Shown: positions 1 through 7,249, counted from the stretch's first letter. The stretch: 10,893 nucleotides of DNA from Crocinitomicaceae bacterium (GCA_030830385.1 JAURNA010000078.1:1-10893); one strand, 5' to 3'. The notes: generated from the letters alone by a model not told the origin. Program-made: numbers and translations.

Positions 1-534
1 CTGGACTTGATGATCCACGATTTGGACGTGATTTTGAGTGTGGTGAAGGCACCTGTCAAACGAATTTCCGCTTCAGGAGTGGCAGTAGTGAGTGACACTC
101 CTGATATCGCGAACGCGCGCATCGAATTCGACAACGGATCTGTGGCCAATCTTACTTCGAGCCGAATCTCCATGAAGAATATGCGTAAATCCCGCTTCTT
201 CCAGAAGGATGCCTATATCAGTGTGGATTTTCTTGAGAAGGAAATGGAGGTGGTTCGCATGACAGATGTTGAAGGTGAGCCCGATCCATTCGACATTATT
301 TTTGACCTCGGAGAAGGTAAGCCAACGAAGAAAATTCTATTTGATAAGCCTGATATTGAGCCGATAAACGCCATCAAAGAAGAGCTCGTTGCATTCAGCG
401 ATGCGATCGTGAATGACCGGACTCCAATCGTGCCACTCGAAGATGGGTACATGGCATTGGATATCGCCCAAAAGATTGTTGATAAAATTAAGTTGCCAGG
501 ATCAGTACTCGTCGACAATAAATCCAATTTCTGA
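1..534 (+). CDS. Gfo/Idh/MocA family oxidoreductase, C-terminal part (5' cut by window)
   Basis: This is the C-terminal 177 residues of an NAD(P)-dependent sugar or sugar-nucleotide dehydrogenase. The frame is open from base 1 and ends at TGA 532-534; the N-terminal Rossmann domain lies outside the window. The first visible residues, LDLMIHDLDVIL, match the family segment at the start of the substrate domain that carries the conserved His of the HDxD-like motif. A beta-sheet-rich stretch follows (DIANARIEFDNGSVANLTSS, then KSRFFQKDAYISVDF), and the end is helical (EELVAFSDAIVN...YMALDIAQKIVDKI), as usual for this fold. A sugar transferase two genes downstream makes a role in sugar-nucleotide modification for envelope glycans likely. 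The sequence style recalls the subgroup found near lipid A genes (GnnA-like UDP-GlcNAc 3-dehydrogenases), but that is only a guess. The next gene starts 25 bases after the stop, suggesting one operon. Confidence 0.88.
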   Translation: MDLMIHDLDVILSVVKAPVKRISASGVAVVSDTPDIANARIEFDNGSVANLTSSRISMKNMRKSRFFQKDAYISVDFLEKEMEVVRMTDVEGEPDPFDIIFDLGEGKPTKKILFDKPDIEPINAIKEELVAFSDAIVNDRTPIVPLEDGYMALDIAQKIVDKIKLPGSVLVDNKSNF

Positions 535-559
535 GCGTTATCCAGACACTGCTGAATTT

Positions 560-1435
560 ATGAAGTACGTCATTCTCTTTGTCGGTACAACCCTGACGCT
601 TATGTCTTGCGTTGAGAACAACCCCAGTCCGAGCTGGATTGAGGTCAATGAAATCGTTCTTGAAACCAATCCATCCTCTGTTTATCCAACGGGCGAGTTA
701 ACCGAAAACCTATCCGACGCCTGGATTTATGTCAATGATGAATTGATGGGTGTATTTGAATTGCCGGTGAAAATACCGGTGCTGACTTCAGGCCCGGCGA
801 ATATCAAAGTGTACCCGGCCGTTCTGAATAACGGAATTTCGGCAACCAAGAAGATATATCCGTTTGTAGAGTTCTACGAGGAGAATGTCACGCTCAATGA
901 GAATGCAACGGTAACATTGAATCCCACAACGCATTATTACAGCTCGGTCCAGTTTGAAATAGAAGATTTCGAGGGAGCAGGAAACATCATTGAAGATGAT
1001 CCTGTTTCCATGACGAGTTTTTCGGCTGAATCGAATCCGGCGATCTTGGAATCGTTCAATGGAAATGCATACGGTCACGTCACGCTAACTTCCACAGATT
1101 CAACATGGATTGCATATACAAAGGACCTGGAAGGAGATTTTAACCTTCCGATTGCAGCGGAGGTCTATCTCGAAATAGATTATCATACCACGAACTCTTT
1201 GGTTACGGGATTGATTGGTGTTGGACCATCCGGTATTGAGGAAAATCCCTACATACAGCTCAACCCAATGGATCCTTCCGAAGTGACCTGGAAAAAGATT
1301 TACATCGATTTGCGTGAGATCGTTTCCAATTCACCTGACGCGGACTACTTCAAGGTTTCATTTGAGGCGTTCCTCGACCCGGAGAATACGATAGGAGAGA
1401 TCAATATTGATAACATTAAACTGGTACATTTCTAG
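560..1435 (+). CDS. Predicted lipoprotein of unknown function
   Basis: A 291-residue protein with a lipoprotein signal peptide: MKYVILFVGTTLTLMSC, a short charged start, a hydrophobic core and the lipobox LMSC with Cys17 as the lipidation site. The reading frame is open further upstream to about 413, but that extension overlaps the previous gene and would bury the signal peptide, so ATG 560 is chosen. After the Cys, residues about 22-120 look like a small beta domain (SDAWIYVNDELMGVFELP), reminiscent of PEGA-like modules. The rest, ending INIDNIKLVHF, resembles the jelly-roll closing strand of carbohydrate-binding-like domains. I do not recognise a named family. Its stop codon is immediately followed by the ATG of the sugar transferase with no intervening base, so the two are probably translationally coupled. 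It is likely anchored in the outer membrane and may serve polysaccharide export or attachment (inference). Confidence 0.85.
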   Translation: MKYVILFVGTTLTLMSCVENNPSPSWIEVNEIVLETNPSSVYPTGELTENLSDAWIYVNDELMGVFELPVKIPVLTSGPANIKVYPAVLNNGISATKKIYPFVEFYEENVTLNENATVTLNPTTHYYSSVQFEIEDFEGAGNIIEDDPVSMTSFSAESNPAILESFNGNAYGHVTLTSTDSTWIAYTKDLEGDFNLPIAAEVYLEIDYHTTNSLVTGLIGVGPSGIEENPYIQLNPMDPSEVTWKKIYIDLREIVSNSPDADYFKVSFEAFLDPENTIGEINIDNIKLVHF

Positions 1436-2830
1436 ATGAACGCCCGTCTGCTGACCATCTTGCTGATGTTTTCTGACTGGCTTTCCGCTGGCCTTGCCTG
1501 GGGTTTTTTCTTCTATGTACGAAAGGTACATCTGGAGATGAAAGAATTTGCGGTGAGCGATTCATTCTACTATGGATTGTTACTAATTCCAATCGCCTGG
1601 GTCTTGTTGTATACTTTGCAGGGGACATATCACGATGTCCGGCGTTTGCATCGGATCAGAATATTCAATCTCTCGTTTGTCAGCACGACAATCGGGGTGA
1701 TTTTTCTCTTTTTTGTGTTTCTCCTTGACGATGAGATATCGGGTTATCGCCAGTACTATTCTGCTGTATTCATCCTCTTCGCAATTCACTTTACATTGAC
1801 ATTTATTCCGAGGGTTATTATTGTCAGTATGATCGTTCGTAAAATTCACCGAAGAGAGGCTGGATTTAAAACCCTGATCATCGGAGGGAGCGATAAGGCA
1901 GTAGACATTTACAACGAGATTGAAGGACTACCGAAAGGAATAGGATCAGATTTCCTGGGCTTCATCAATATCAACGGGGTGGATCGTCAATTAGAGGACA
2001 AACTGGAGTACCTCGGACACATTGATGACGTCGAGAATATTTTGCGGAAAAATCAGATTGAAGAGGTAATCATTGCTCTGGAGAGTGTTGAGCATGCAAA
2101 GCTTCGAACCATTATTTCCCGATTGGAAGGGGGAGATTTGAAAATCAAGATTCTTCCGGATATGTACGATATTCTCTCGGGGAAGGTGAAAATGGATAAC
2201 ATTTTTGGAGCCCTGCTCATTGAGGTCAGTTCCGAAGTGATGCCGCTCTGGCAACGAGCAACGAAGCGAGTGATTGATATTGTCGTCTCTCTGGCTGCCA
2301 TCATTGTATTTTTGCCTGTATTTATCGTGCTGGGAATTCTTGTGAAAACATCTTCTCCCGGTTCCATTTTATTTTTTCAGGAGCGAATTGGAAAGAACGG
2401 TGTTCCTTTCCAGATCATCAAATTTCGTACAATGGTCCAGAATGCAGAGAAAGTCGGACCGCAGCTATCTTCTTCGGATGATCCCAGAATTACGCAAATT
2501 GGCCGTTTCATGCGAAAATCACGCCTGGATGAATTTCCGCAGTTCTTCAATGTTCTCATGGGAGAAATGTCGCTTGTTGGGCCTCGACCGGAACGTCAGT
2601 TTTACATTGATCAAATTGTTGAAATTGAGCCGCAGTTCTATGAACTAACGAAGGTGAGACCGGGAATTACCTCTTGGGGACAAGTGAAATTCGGCTATGC
2701 AGAAAACGTCGAACAGATGATCGCACGTATGAAGTTTGATCTGCTTTACTTGAAGAACAGAACGCTCTCGCTCGATTTTAAAATCATGCTGTATACGATT
2801 CTTATTATTTTCCGGGGGAAAGGGAAATAG
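1436..2830 (+). CDS. Polyprenyl-phosphate sugar-1-phosphate transferase (exopolysaccharide initiation)
   Basis: A 464-residue inner-membrane enzyme of the WcaJ/CpsE type. It transfers a sugar-1-phosphate from a nucleotide sugar to undecaprenyl phosphate, the first step of exopolysaccharide or O-antigen repeat assembly. Four hydrophobic segments lie near residues 7-28, 44-62, 78-98 and 107-133. A Rossmann-like cytosolic domain (CoA_binding_3 type, LIIGGSDKAV near 147-156) runs to about 265. A further hydrophobic hairpin follows at 279-303 (KRVIDIVVSLAAIIVFLP). The catalytic domain shows FFQERIGKNG, IIKFRTM, then KSRLDEFPQFFNVLMGEMS with the Asp-Glu dyad at 365-366, LVGPRPE, VRPGITSWGQV and the end helix FDLLYLKN. 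All hallmark motifs are intact and the length is normal. Which sugar it uses cannot be read from sequence. It is the last gene of the visible run; I see no convincing terminator hairpin after it. Confidence 0.95.
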   Translation: MNARLLTILLMFSDWLSAGLAWGFFFYVRKVHLEMKEFAVSDSFYYGLLLIPIAWVLLYTLQGTYHDVRRLHRIRIFNLSFVSTTIGVIFLFFVFLLDDEISGYRQYYSAVFILFAIHFTLTFIPRVIIVSMIVRKIHRREAGFKTLIIGGSDKAVDIYNEIEGLPKGIGSDFLGFININGVDRQLEDKLEYLGHIDDVENILRKNQIEEVIIALESVEHAKLRTIISRLEGGDLKIKILPDMYDILSGKVKMDNIFGALLIEVSSEVMPLWQRATKRVIDIVVSLAAIIVFLPVFIVLGILVKTSSPGSILFFQERIGKNGVPFQIIKFRTMVQNAEKVGPQLSSSDDPRITQIGRFMRKSRLDEFPQFFNVLMGEMSLVGPRPERQFYIDQIVEIEPQFYELTKVRPGITSWGQVKFGYAENVEQMIARMKFDLLYLKNRTLSLDFKIMLYTILIIFRGKGK

Positions 2831-2877
2831 AAAAAGACCAAAGCCCATCGTTCAAGATAGAGTTAACACTTGAGTGA

Positions 2878-3021
2878 GCATTCGATGGTTTCTTCGAAGT
2901 CGACGGCAAGTTCAAACCTGGCGCCAGCACCAAATTCAACGGTGCTTTTACCTCGGGTAAACAAAACAATTGCGAATTCGAAAAATCTATTGAAAGCGAT
3001 TTACCATTGTATTTGACCTGA
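2878..3021 (+). pseudogene. Coding-like fragment, origin unknown
   Basis: Between an in-frame TGA (2875-2877) and TGA 3019-3021, 47 codons are open with no ATG. The first part reads AFDGFFEVDGKFKPGAST followed by KFNGAFTSG. Its third codon positions are mostly C or T, as in a real gene, and the peptide looks like a beta-strand-rich extracellular sequence. I do not recognise a family. It may be the tail of a lost secreted or surface protein. A chance open frame remains possible because it is short. Confidence 0.25.
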
Positions 3022-3025
3022 TTAA

Positions 3026-3157
3026 TTGCAAAATTATTTGGATGAATTCTGTGATGAGCAAAATAGACAGTACGTTGGAGACAAAGTATTTGCAAGAGCA
3101 CTGATTGCTGCTGTATCATTCACTGGTAAAATTTTCCTGATGCACATTTTTTTTTAG
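3026..3157 (+). pseudogene. Probable relic of an IS1595/ISXO2-like transposase C-terminus
   Basis: Forty-three codons are open between TAA 3023-3025 and TAG 3155-3157. They begin LQNYLDEFC and continue with DEQNRQYVGDKVFARALIAAV. From memory of the family, ISXO2-like transposases end with a helix of the form HLQ.YLdEF.yRfNRR followed by .lFdrLl.aaV, and the match in order and spacing is good. The rest of the transposase, including its acidic catalytic residues, is absent, and the frame upstream is closed by a stop. This therefore looks like the last piece of a decayed insertion sequence. I found no terminal repeats. The call rests on about 30 residues, so a profile search is needed to settle it. 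Confidence 0.4.
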
Positions 3158-3158
3158 C

Positions 3159-3166
3159 TAGCTTTG
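3159..3166 (+). promoter_or_regulatory. Bacteroidota-type -7 promoter box
   Basis: TAGCTTTG is an exact match to TAnnTTTG, the -7 element read by the Bacteroidota housekeeping sigma factor. It ends 20 bases before ATG 3187 and follows a run of nine T's that could help opening or act as an UP-like tract. A clean TTTG -33 box at the usual spacing is not evident. The predicted leader is very short and has no Shine-Dalgarno, as is usual in this phylum. Confidence 0.55.
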
Positions 3167-3186
3167 TCGGCATAATTTCTTTTACC

Positions 3187-6100
3187 ATGAAAAAAATACT
3201 GCTGATAAACGTCTTGTTTATTTCAATCTTCACCTTTAGTCAATCGATAGCCAAAAGGACTTTGGAACACAATAGTGTCTCTGCGTTAATTGGTAATGGT
3301 GGAGACTTTTTTCAAGACAGAAGTGCTGGTGCTGCCGGATACGAATGGCCGAAGGGATCTGGGCAAAAGTTGATTTATGCTTCAGGGCTTTGGTTTGCAG
3401 GGAAAGATCAAAATGATTCACTCCGTGTTGCAGCCATAAGATTTAGAAACGGAAATGACTTTTTCCCCGGTCCGGTATCAGATATTCAAACGCCGCTGAG
3501 TAATCCTTATTTTTTATCGGCTTACAACGCCGGGAACATGTGGTCGGTTTCTCAAGAACTCATTGCCTATCACATACAACACTACAATGACCCTGGTTAC
3601 GAGGTTCCATTTGATATTTCCAGCTGGCCTGCTAATGGGGATGTTTCCATTGGGGTTGCATCTGATCAGGCACCATATGTAGATGTTAACTTAAACAATG
3701 TTTATGATCCAGAAAATGGTGATTATCCGCTAATCAGGGGTGATGAGGCCGTCTATGTGATTATGAACGATGAGGCCGCAAACCATACCGAGTCAGGTGG
3801 AGAGAAGCTAGGTATCGAAGTACATGTTATGGCTTATCAATATGCAACCGATGATTATTTGGACAGTACGACGTTTTTGAATATCCGCTTATTTAATCGG
3901 GGAGCATATGTTTACGACAGCTTGTATGCAGGTTTGTACATCGATGCCGATGTGGGGTTTTCTCAAGATGATTATGCGGGAAGTGATTCTTCCAGAAATA
4001 TGGTGTATATGTACAACGGTGATCCATTGGATGAAACAATTGGTGTAAACTTGGTGGGATATGGAACGAATCCGCCAGCAGTTGGAGTAGTTTCGTTAAA
4101 TCATGATCTGAATGCAGCGGGATATTATAATAGCTCAAACAATTATCCATATACTGATCCGATAGTGGATGCTCAATATTACAACTATCTAACAGGTAAA
4201 TGGGGAGATGGTAGTCCATTTCTTTATGGTGGTCTTGGATACGCCGAATCCAGCGGTGTGACAACGACACCAACCAACTTCCTTTTCTCTGGAGATCCTG
4301 AAACACAAGCAGGTTGGTCAGAGATCACGAATAACAACTATCTCGGAGACAGAAGAGTTTTCCTTTCCATAGGCCCGTTGACACATAACCCCGGAGAAAA
4401 AATCTGTTTTGATTACGCTATTGTAGCGAGTAGAGGGAATGGTGCCCCTCTCAACAGCGTCACGAGAATCAAAGAATTGGCAACCACAGTGACCAACTTT
4501 CACAGTACACAAATAGAATATACCTGTGATCAATACAATACCAATGATTTAACAAGTTACCCTACGGTTAATACAAACCCAAACCCGCCAAATACAAGTG
4601 GAGCAACGTATTTCGGACCTGAACTAACAAAATTGAGCGGGTACGGTAATGGAAACAACTTTCTTGAACTGACAGCTGCTTCAAGAGATTCGATTGTTCA
4701 AAATGGATACTATGCAACTCCAACTTACAAGGGAGGATACGGCCCTGTAAAAATTTCAGTTTTGGATTCATCAAATCTCGTGGAAGGTTACTATGAGTTT
4801 AAGCTGAAAGATTACATTCCTTCTTTTAGCAATGGAGCTGATACCGCTTTATGGGTCATCTACCGATATGATACTTCCGGAGTCAACTTGTTGGATAGTG
4901 TCCAGTCAATAAATCGAATAAATACAAACTTTGTCCAGGACATTCCACAATGGGGGCTTTCTGTAGATGTGCATCAGTATAATTATTACTTACCTGAAGG
5001 AGTTTCTGGCGGACCGATAGCAAAAATCACTGACTTCATAGACGCAACAATTGAATATGAGGATACAATATTAAAATGGCTTACAGGTAATAAAGATACC
5101 TATGGGTATTATCCTTCTAATTGGATCAGAAGTGGTATTTTTCTTCCTGAGCTAGACCCTATGTCGTTAAATTATAGCTGTTTAGATAATACATTGCCTG
5201 ACTATCAAGATTATTTGGATCCTTGTCTTTATGCAGATCAAATCGGAGCTGATCCCAATCAAAAATTTGATAATATTCTGGATGGGATAGTTGCACCTCA
5301 CAAGATCACAGGTTATAAGAGTGAGTTTCAGCCTATGGCTTATTATAACTACGTATTGGCTGCTGCAGCCAGGAACATCGCCTCAATTTCGTATTTACCG
5401 AGTGTTGATATTGTATTTACCAATGACACATCACTTTGGACAAAATGCCCTGTAATTGAAACAGGAAGAGACGCAAGTTTAAACGAAGGTTTGGCAGAGC
5501 CAGGTATGATGAGAAAACAAGCCAGTGTAGATAAGAATGGAAATCCACTTAATGACGGTACAACTGGCCTGGGTTGGTTCCCTGGTTATGCCATTGATCT
5601 GGAATCAGGTGCAAGATTGTACATGGCATTCGGTGAAAATTCTGCAATGATCAATGAATACGGAAGGGATATGATCTGGAATCCAACATCATCTACTTTC
5701 GATAGTACATCTTTGAATCCTAAATTTGGCGGTGTCCAACCAGTGTATGTATTCAGTTTCAGTAACAAAAAAATCAATAATAATTTTTTAGGTTACGATT
5801 TTCCACATTATGTACCGGACTCAGCTGAAAACTATCAATTCAACACGCTTTACAATATGTACTTGCAAGTAGAGCAGAATGATAACTCGATAAAAAGAGA
5901 TGTGTATAGTAGTATCAGCTGGGTATTATATCCCTTGTCAATTCCCGGAACTCAGGTATTACAGACTGATGCGACAATGAAATTAAGAATGAACAAGGAA
6001 TATAAAGATATGTTAGCAGGAGGTTCCGAAGCCAATGATTCCAGCCCAAGATATTCCTTTAACGTGAGATTGAATCAAGACATCTCTGATCTGGAATCGA

Positions 6101-6342
6101 TGGATCCTAAAGCAGAAAATTTATGGATCTATCCAAACCCAAATGGAGGTTCTATGTTCGTGAAAATCTCAACTATTTCCGACTCATTCATGGATTATAC
6201 CATCACTGATATGAATGGTCGTATTGTTTTAACCGGAGAGTTTACAAAGGAAATTAATCTGGTGAATACTACAAGTTTGAACCCAGGGGTTTACCTGTTG
6301 AAAACGGAAAATAATATCCCATACAGATTTATCAAACACTAA
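3187..6342 (+). CDS. Large secreted protein with T9SS type A sorting domain
   Basis: A 1051-residue exported protein. Residues 1-19 (MKKILLINVLFISIFTFSQ) form a Sec signal peptide. The last ~74 residues (about 978-1051) are a Por-secretion-system type A tail: IYPNPNGG, then DYTITDMNGRIVLTGEF, LNPGVYLLK and a final basic end. This directs passage through the T9SS and attachment or release at the cell surface. The body resembles a Bacteroidota family of uncharacterised giant secreted proteins. Shared features are an early SVSALIGNGGDFF...YEWPKGSG...ASGLWFAGKD segment, a GNDFFPGP motif, DVNLNNVYDPENGDYPLIRGDE (residues about 170-190, possibly Ca-binding) and a D-rich DADVGFSQDDYAGSDSS block. No catalytic motif is recognisable. 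It has its own promoter (3159) and terminator (6361), so it is probably monocistronic. Parts of the gene look more AT-rich than the neighbours, and transposon relics lie on both sides. Confidence 0.9.
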   Translation: MKKILLINVLFISIFTFSQSIAKRTLEHNSVSALIGNGGDFFQDRSAGAAGYEWPKGSGQKLIYASGLWFAGKDQNDSLRVAAIRFRNGNDFFPGPVSDIQTPLSNPYFLSAYNAGNMWSVSQELIAYHIQHYNDPGYEVPFDISSWPANGDVSIGVASDQAPYVDVNLNNVYDPENGDYPLIRGDEAVYVIMNDEAANHTESGGEKLGIEVHVMAYQYATDDYLDSTTFLNIRLFNRGAYVYDSLYAGLYIDADVGFSQDDYAGSDSSRNMVYMYNGDPLDETIGVNLVGYGTNPPAVGVVSLNHDLNAAGYYNSSNNYPYTDPIVDAQYYNYLTGKWGDGSPFLYGGLGYAESSGVTTTPTNFLFSGDPETQAGWSEITNNNYLGDRRVFLSIGPLTHNPGEKICFDYAIVASRGNGAPLNSVTRIKELATTVTNFHSTQIEYTCDQYNTNDLTSYPTVNTNPNPPNTSGATYFGPELTKLSGYGNGNNFLELTAASRDSIVQNGYYATPTYKGGYGPVKISVLDSSNLVEGYYEFKLKDYIPSFSNGADTALWVIYRYDTSGVNLLDSVQSINRINTNFVQDIPQWGLSVDVHQYNYYLPEGVSGGPIAKITDFIDATIEYEDTILKWLTGNKDTYGYYPSNWIRSGIFLPELDPMSLNYSCLDNTLPDYQDYLDPCLYADQIGADPNQKFDNILDGIVAPHKITGYKSEFQPMAYYNYVLAAAARNIASISYLPSVDIVFTNDTSLWTKCPVIETGRDASLNEGLAEPGMMRKQASVDKNGNPLNDGTTGLGWFPGYAIDLESGARLYMAFGENSAMINEYGRDMIWNPTSSTFDSTSLNPKFGGVQPVYVFSFSNKKINNNFLGYDFPHYVPDSAENYQFNTLYNMYLQVEQNDNSIKRDVYSSISWVLYPLSIPGTQVLQTDATMKLRMNKEYKDMLAGGSEANDSSPRYSFNVRLNQDISDLESMDPKAENLWIYPNPNGGSMFVKISTISDSFMDYTITDMNGRIVLTGEFTKEINLVNTTSLNPGVYLLKTENNIPYRFIKH

Positions 6343-6360
6343 GATGTAAAGTCATAATTC

Positions 6361-6391
6361 AAAGCCATCCAATCGGGTGGCTTTTCTTTTT
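6361..6391 (+). terminator. Intrinsic terminator of the T9SS cargo gene
   Basis: AAAGCCATCC, loop AATC, then GGGTGGCTTT forms a 10-bp stem with one G-U wobble, directly followed by TCTTTTT. It lies 18 bases after the TAA of the secreted protein gene, the right place and orientation for rho-independent termination. The A-rich left arm could also serve weakly for transcription from the opposite side. Confidence 0.85.
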
Positions 6392-6446
6392 ACAGAGAAA
6401 TTTAGATAAAGGTTGATACATTGTTGCATTAACTCAAAAGAAAAAA

Positions 6447-6470
6447 GTAAGCCTACGGCGAAGTACGTGT
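6447..6470 (-). repeat. Candidate IS66 terminal inverted repeat (right end)
   Basis: The + strand reads GTAAGCCTACGGCGAAGTAC from 6447, pointing into the element. IS66-family ends typically begin GTAA/GTAAGC. It sits 12 bases outside the stop codon of the passenger ORF, where an element end is expected. The partner repeat was not found, so this rests on the start motif and position. Confidence 0.5.
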
Positions 6471-6481
6471 TGGATTTCTGA

Positions 6482-6790
6482 CTAACGATTTTTATCCAGT
6501 AAATGTGCATCTATTTTCCACTGCCTGTAGGGAGGTTCTAGTTCAGCAACGTTTACGGTTTTCTTATTTGTTCTAATGACCTGTCCGGTATAGATTATCC
6601 CATCTCTCTCCCATTCAACTTTGTCCCCTCTGTTGAACGTTCTTATGGCTTCTTTGTATTCGAAATCTTCTTTGATTTTGACATAATCTACGACCATTTC
6701 ATTGAGCCAGATAAGTTGCTTAATGGACATTTGGTGAAGTATCGGGCGGTATTTATCTTCAAAGGTTCTACGGTCTTTCTGATGATTCAT
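6482..6790 (-). CDS. Small hypothetical protein, likely IS66 passenger ORF (KOW/SH3-like C-terminus)
   Basis: A 102-residue soluble protein without signal peptide or membrane segment. The N-terminal half (residues ~5-50) is helical and charged (MSIKQLIWLNEMVVDYVKIK). The C-terminal half (about 52-98) looks like a small beta-barrel: FNRGDKVEWERDG, TGQVIRTNKKTVNV, then QWKIDAHLL. This pattern recalls KOW/Tudor-like modules that bind nucleic acid or protein. Its ATG lies 23 bases inside the end of the transposase fragment, indicating translational coupling, and its stop is 12 bases from the putative IS end, so it belongs to the element rather than to the host. I do not know its function. It might regulate or assist transposition (inference). 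It appears intact although the transposase is broken. Confidence 0.65.
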   Translation of the reverse strand: MNHQKDRRTFEDKYRPILHQMSIKQLIWLNEMVVDYVKIKEDFEYKEAIRTFNRGDKVEWERDGIIYTGQVIRTNKKTVNVAELEPPYRQWKIDAHLLDKNR

Positions 6791-7202
6791 TTCGTATGTA
6801 CTTATAATTGTTGGGAAATAGCACTGTGAGTTTATCTGTTTTATGATCAGGAATTCTGTTCAGTACATCCGTTAGCCATTTGAGAGGGTCTACTTCATTG
6901 ATTGTACAAGTACCCAAGAAGGAGTATAACCGGGCAGAACGTTGTGCGGATTTATGAGACCCCGCAAAAAGGTAATTCTTTCTATCGAGCGCCAATGGTC
7001 GGATGGTATTTATACGTTGTTGCTCATCCTGAGTACATGGAAAGACGAGTGTTACGGATGAAACGGCCGCGCCTACGCTAACACCATCAAAAATGTTCTT
7101 CGGATCTTTTCGAAACAGATCAACGTCCTTACTGCACCCTTTGATTTCCGGTCCCGATTCATTCAGGACAAAATCCCCCAAAGACACTTTGCATTGAGCC
7201 AT
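6768..7202 (-). pseudogene. Truncated IS66 transposase (TnpC) C-terminus fused to an unrelated N-terminus
   Basis: The 144-codon frame is a chimera. Residues about 64-133 match the C-terminal end of IS66-family DDE transposases: INTIRPLALDRKNYLFAGSH, then SAQRSARLYSFLGTC and WLTDVLNRIP. Intact proteins of this family are around 450-550 residues, so roughly 85 percent is missing, including the first catalytic acids. The Glu expected just before N-x-IRP (family form ENAIRP) is also not present. Residues 1-63 (starting MAQCKVSLGDFVLNESGPEI) do not look like IS66 and I do not recognise them. They may be the start of a host gene into which the remnant is joined, or a different decayed gene. The ATG at 7202 lies 47 bases after the stop of the hydrolase gene. 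Whether this fusion is expressed is unknown. Confidence 0.75.
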
Positions 7203-7249
7203 AACAGTGGTTTGATTCCCGGAAAAAATACGAAAAATATGTGTGTGTG

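Larger units (their letters stand above)
2831..3186. other. Gene-poor gap with degraded coding traces
   Basis: No intact gene is supported here. The stretch separates the polysaccharide genes from the T9SS cargo gene. It contains two short coding-like segments on the + strand in different frames (2878-3021 and 3026-3157, listed separately) and the promoter of the downstream gene at its right end. A minus-strand open frame covers much of it but lacks family features and runs into the end of the sugar transferase, so it is treated as chance. The overall picture is a patch of decayed DNA, probably including a transposase remnant. Confidence 0.6.
6447..7013 (-). mobile_element. IS66-family insertion sequence remnant
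   Basis: The element is read on the minus strand. Its right end is a terminal-repeat-like sequence beginning GTAAGC at 6447. It contains a 102-residue passenger ORF and the final ~70 codons of the IS66 transposase (TnpC) up to about 7013, where homology stops abruptly. The front of the element (TnpA, TnpB, most of TnpC) is missing, so it cannot move by itself. No 8-bp target duplication or convincing left repeat was found, which points to truncation by deletion or recombination. The left limit given is where the protein similarity ends, not a proven DNA boundary. Confidence 0.7.

Noticed and set aside
413..559. Upstream extension of the lipoprotein frame
   Set aside because: It overlaps the dehydrogenase gene and would place the lipoprotein signal peptide at residue 50; ATG 560 gives a textbook lipobox.
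2850..2887. CCATCG...CGATGG pair after the sugar transferase considered as terminator
   Set aside because: Only six pairs, a loop of more than 30 bases and no T-run after it.
2805..3119. Minus-strand open frame of 104 codons over the gap before the cargo gene
   Set aside because: It runs into the 3' end of the sugar transferase, shows no family motif, and the opposite strand carries better coding-like segments.
3893..4306. Minus-strand open frame of 137 codons
   Set aside because: It is antisense to the T9SS cargo gene and is His-rich with low-complexity composition, typical of a shadow frame.
7049..7084. GTGTTA...TAACAC inverted repeat and GTTAGC-like sequence considered as the left IS66 end
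   Set aside because: Only six bases pair, similarity to the 6447 end is patchy, it lies about 65 bases beyond the end of IS66 similarity, and the flanking octamer does not match the one beside 6447.
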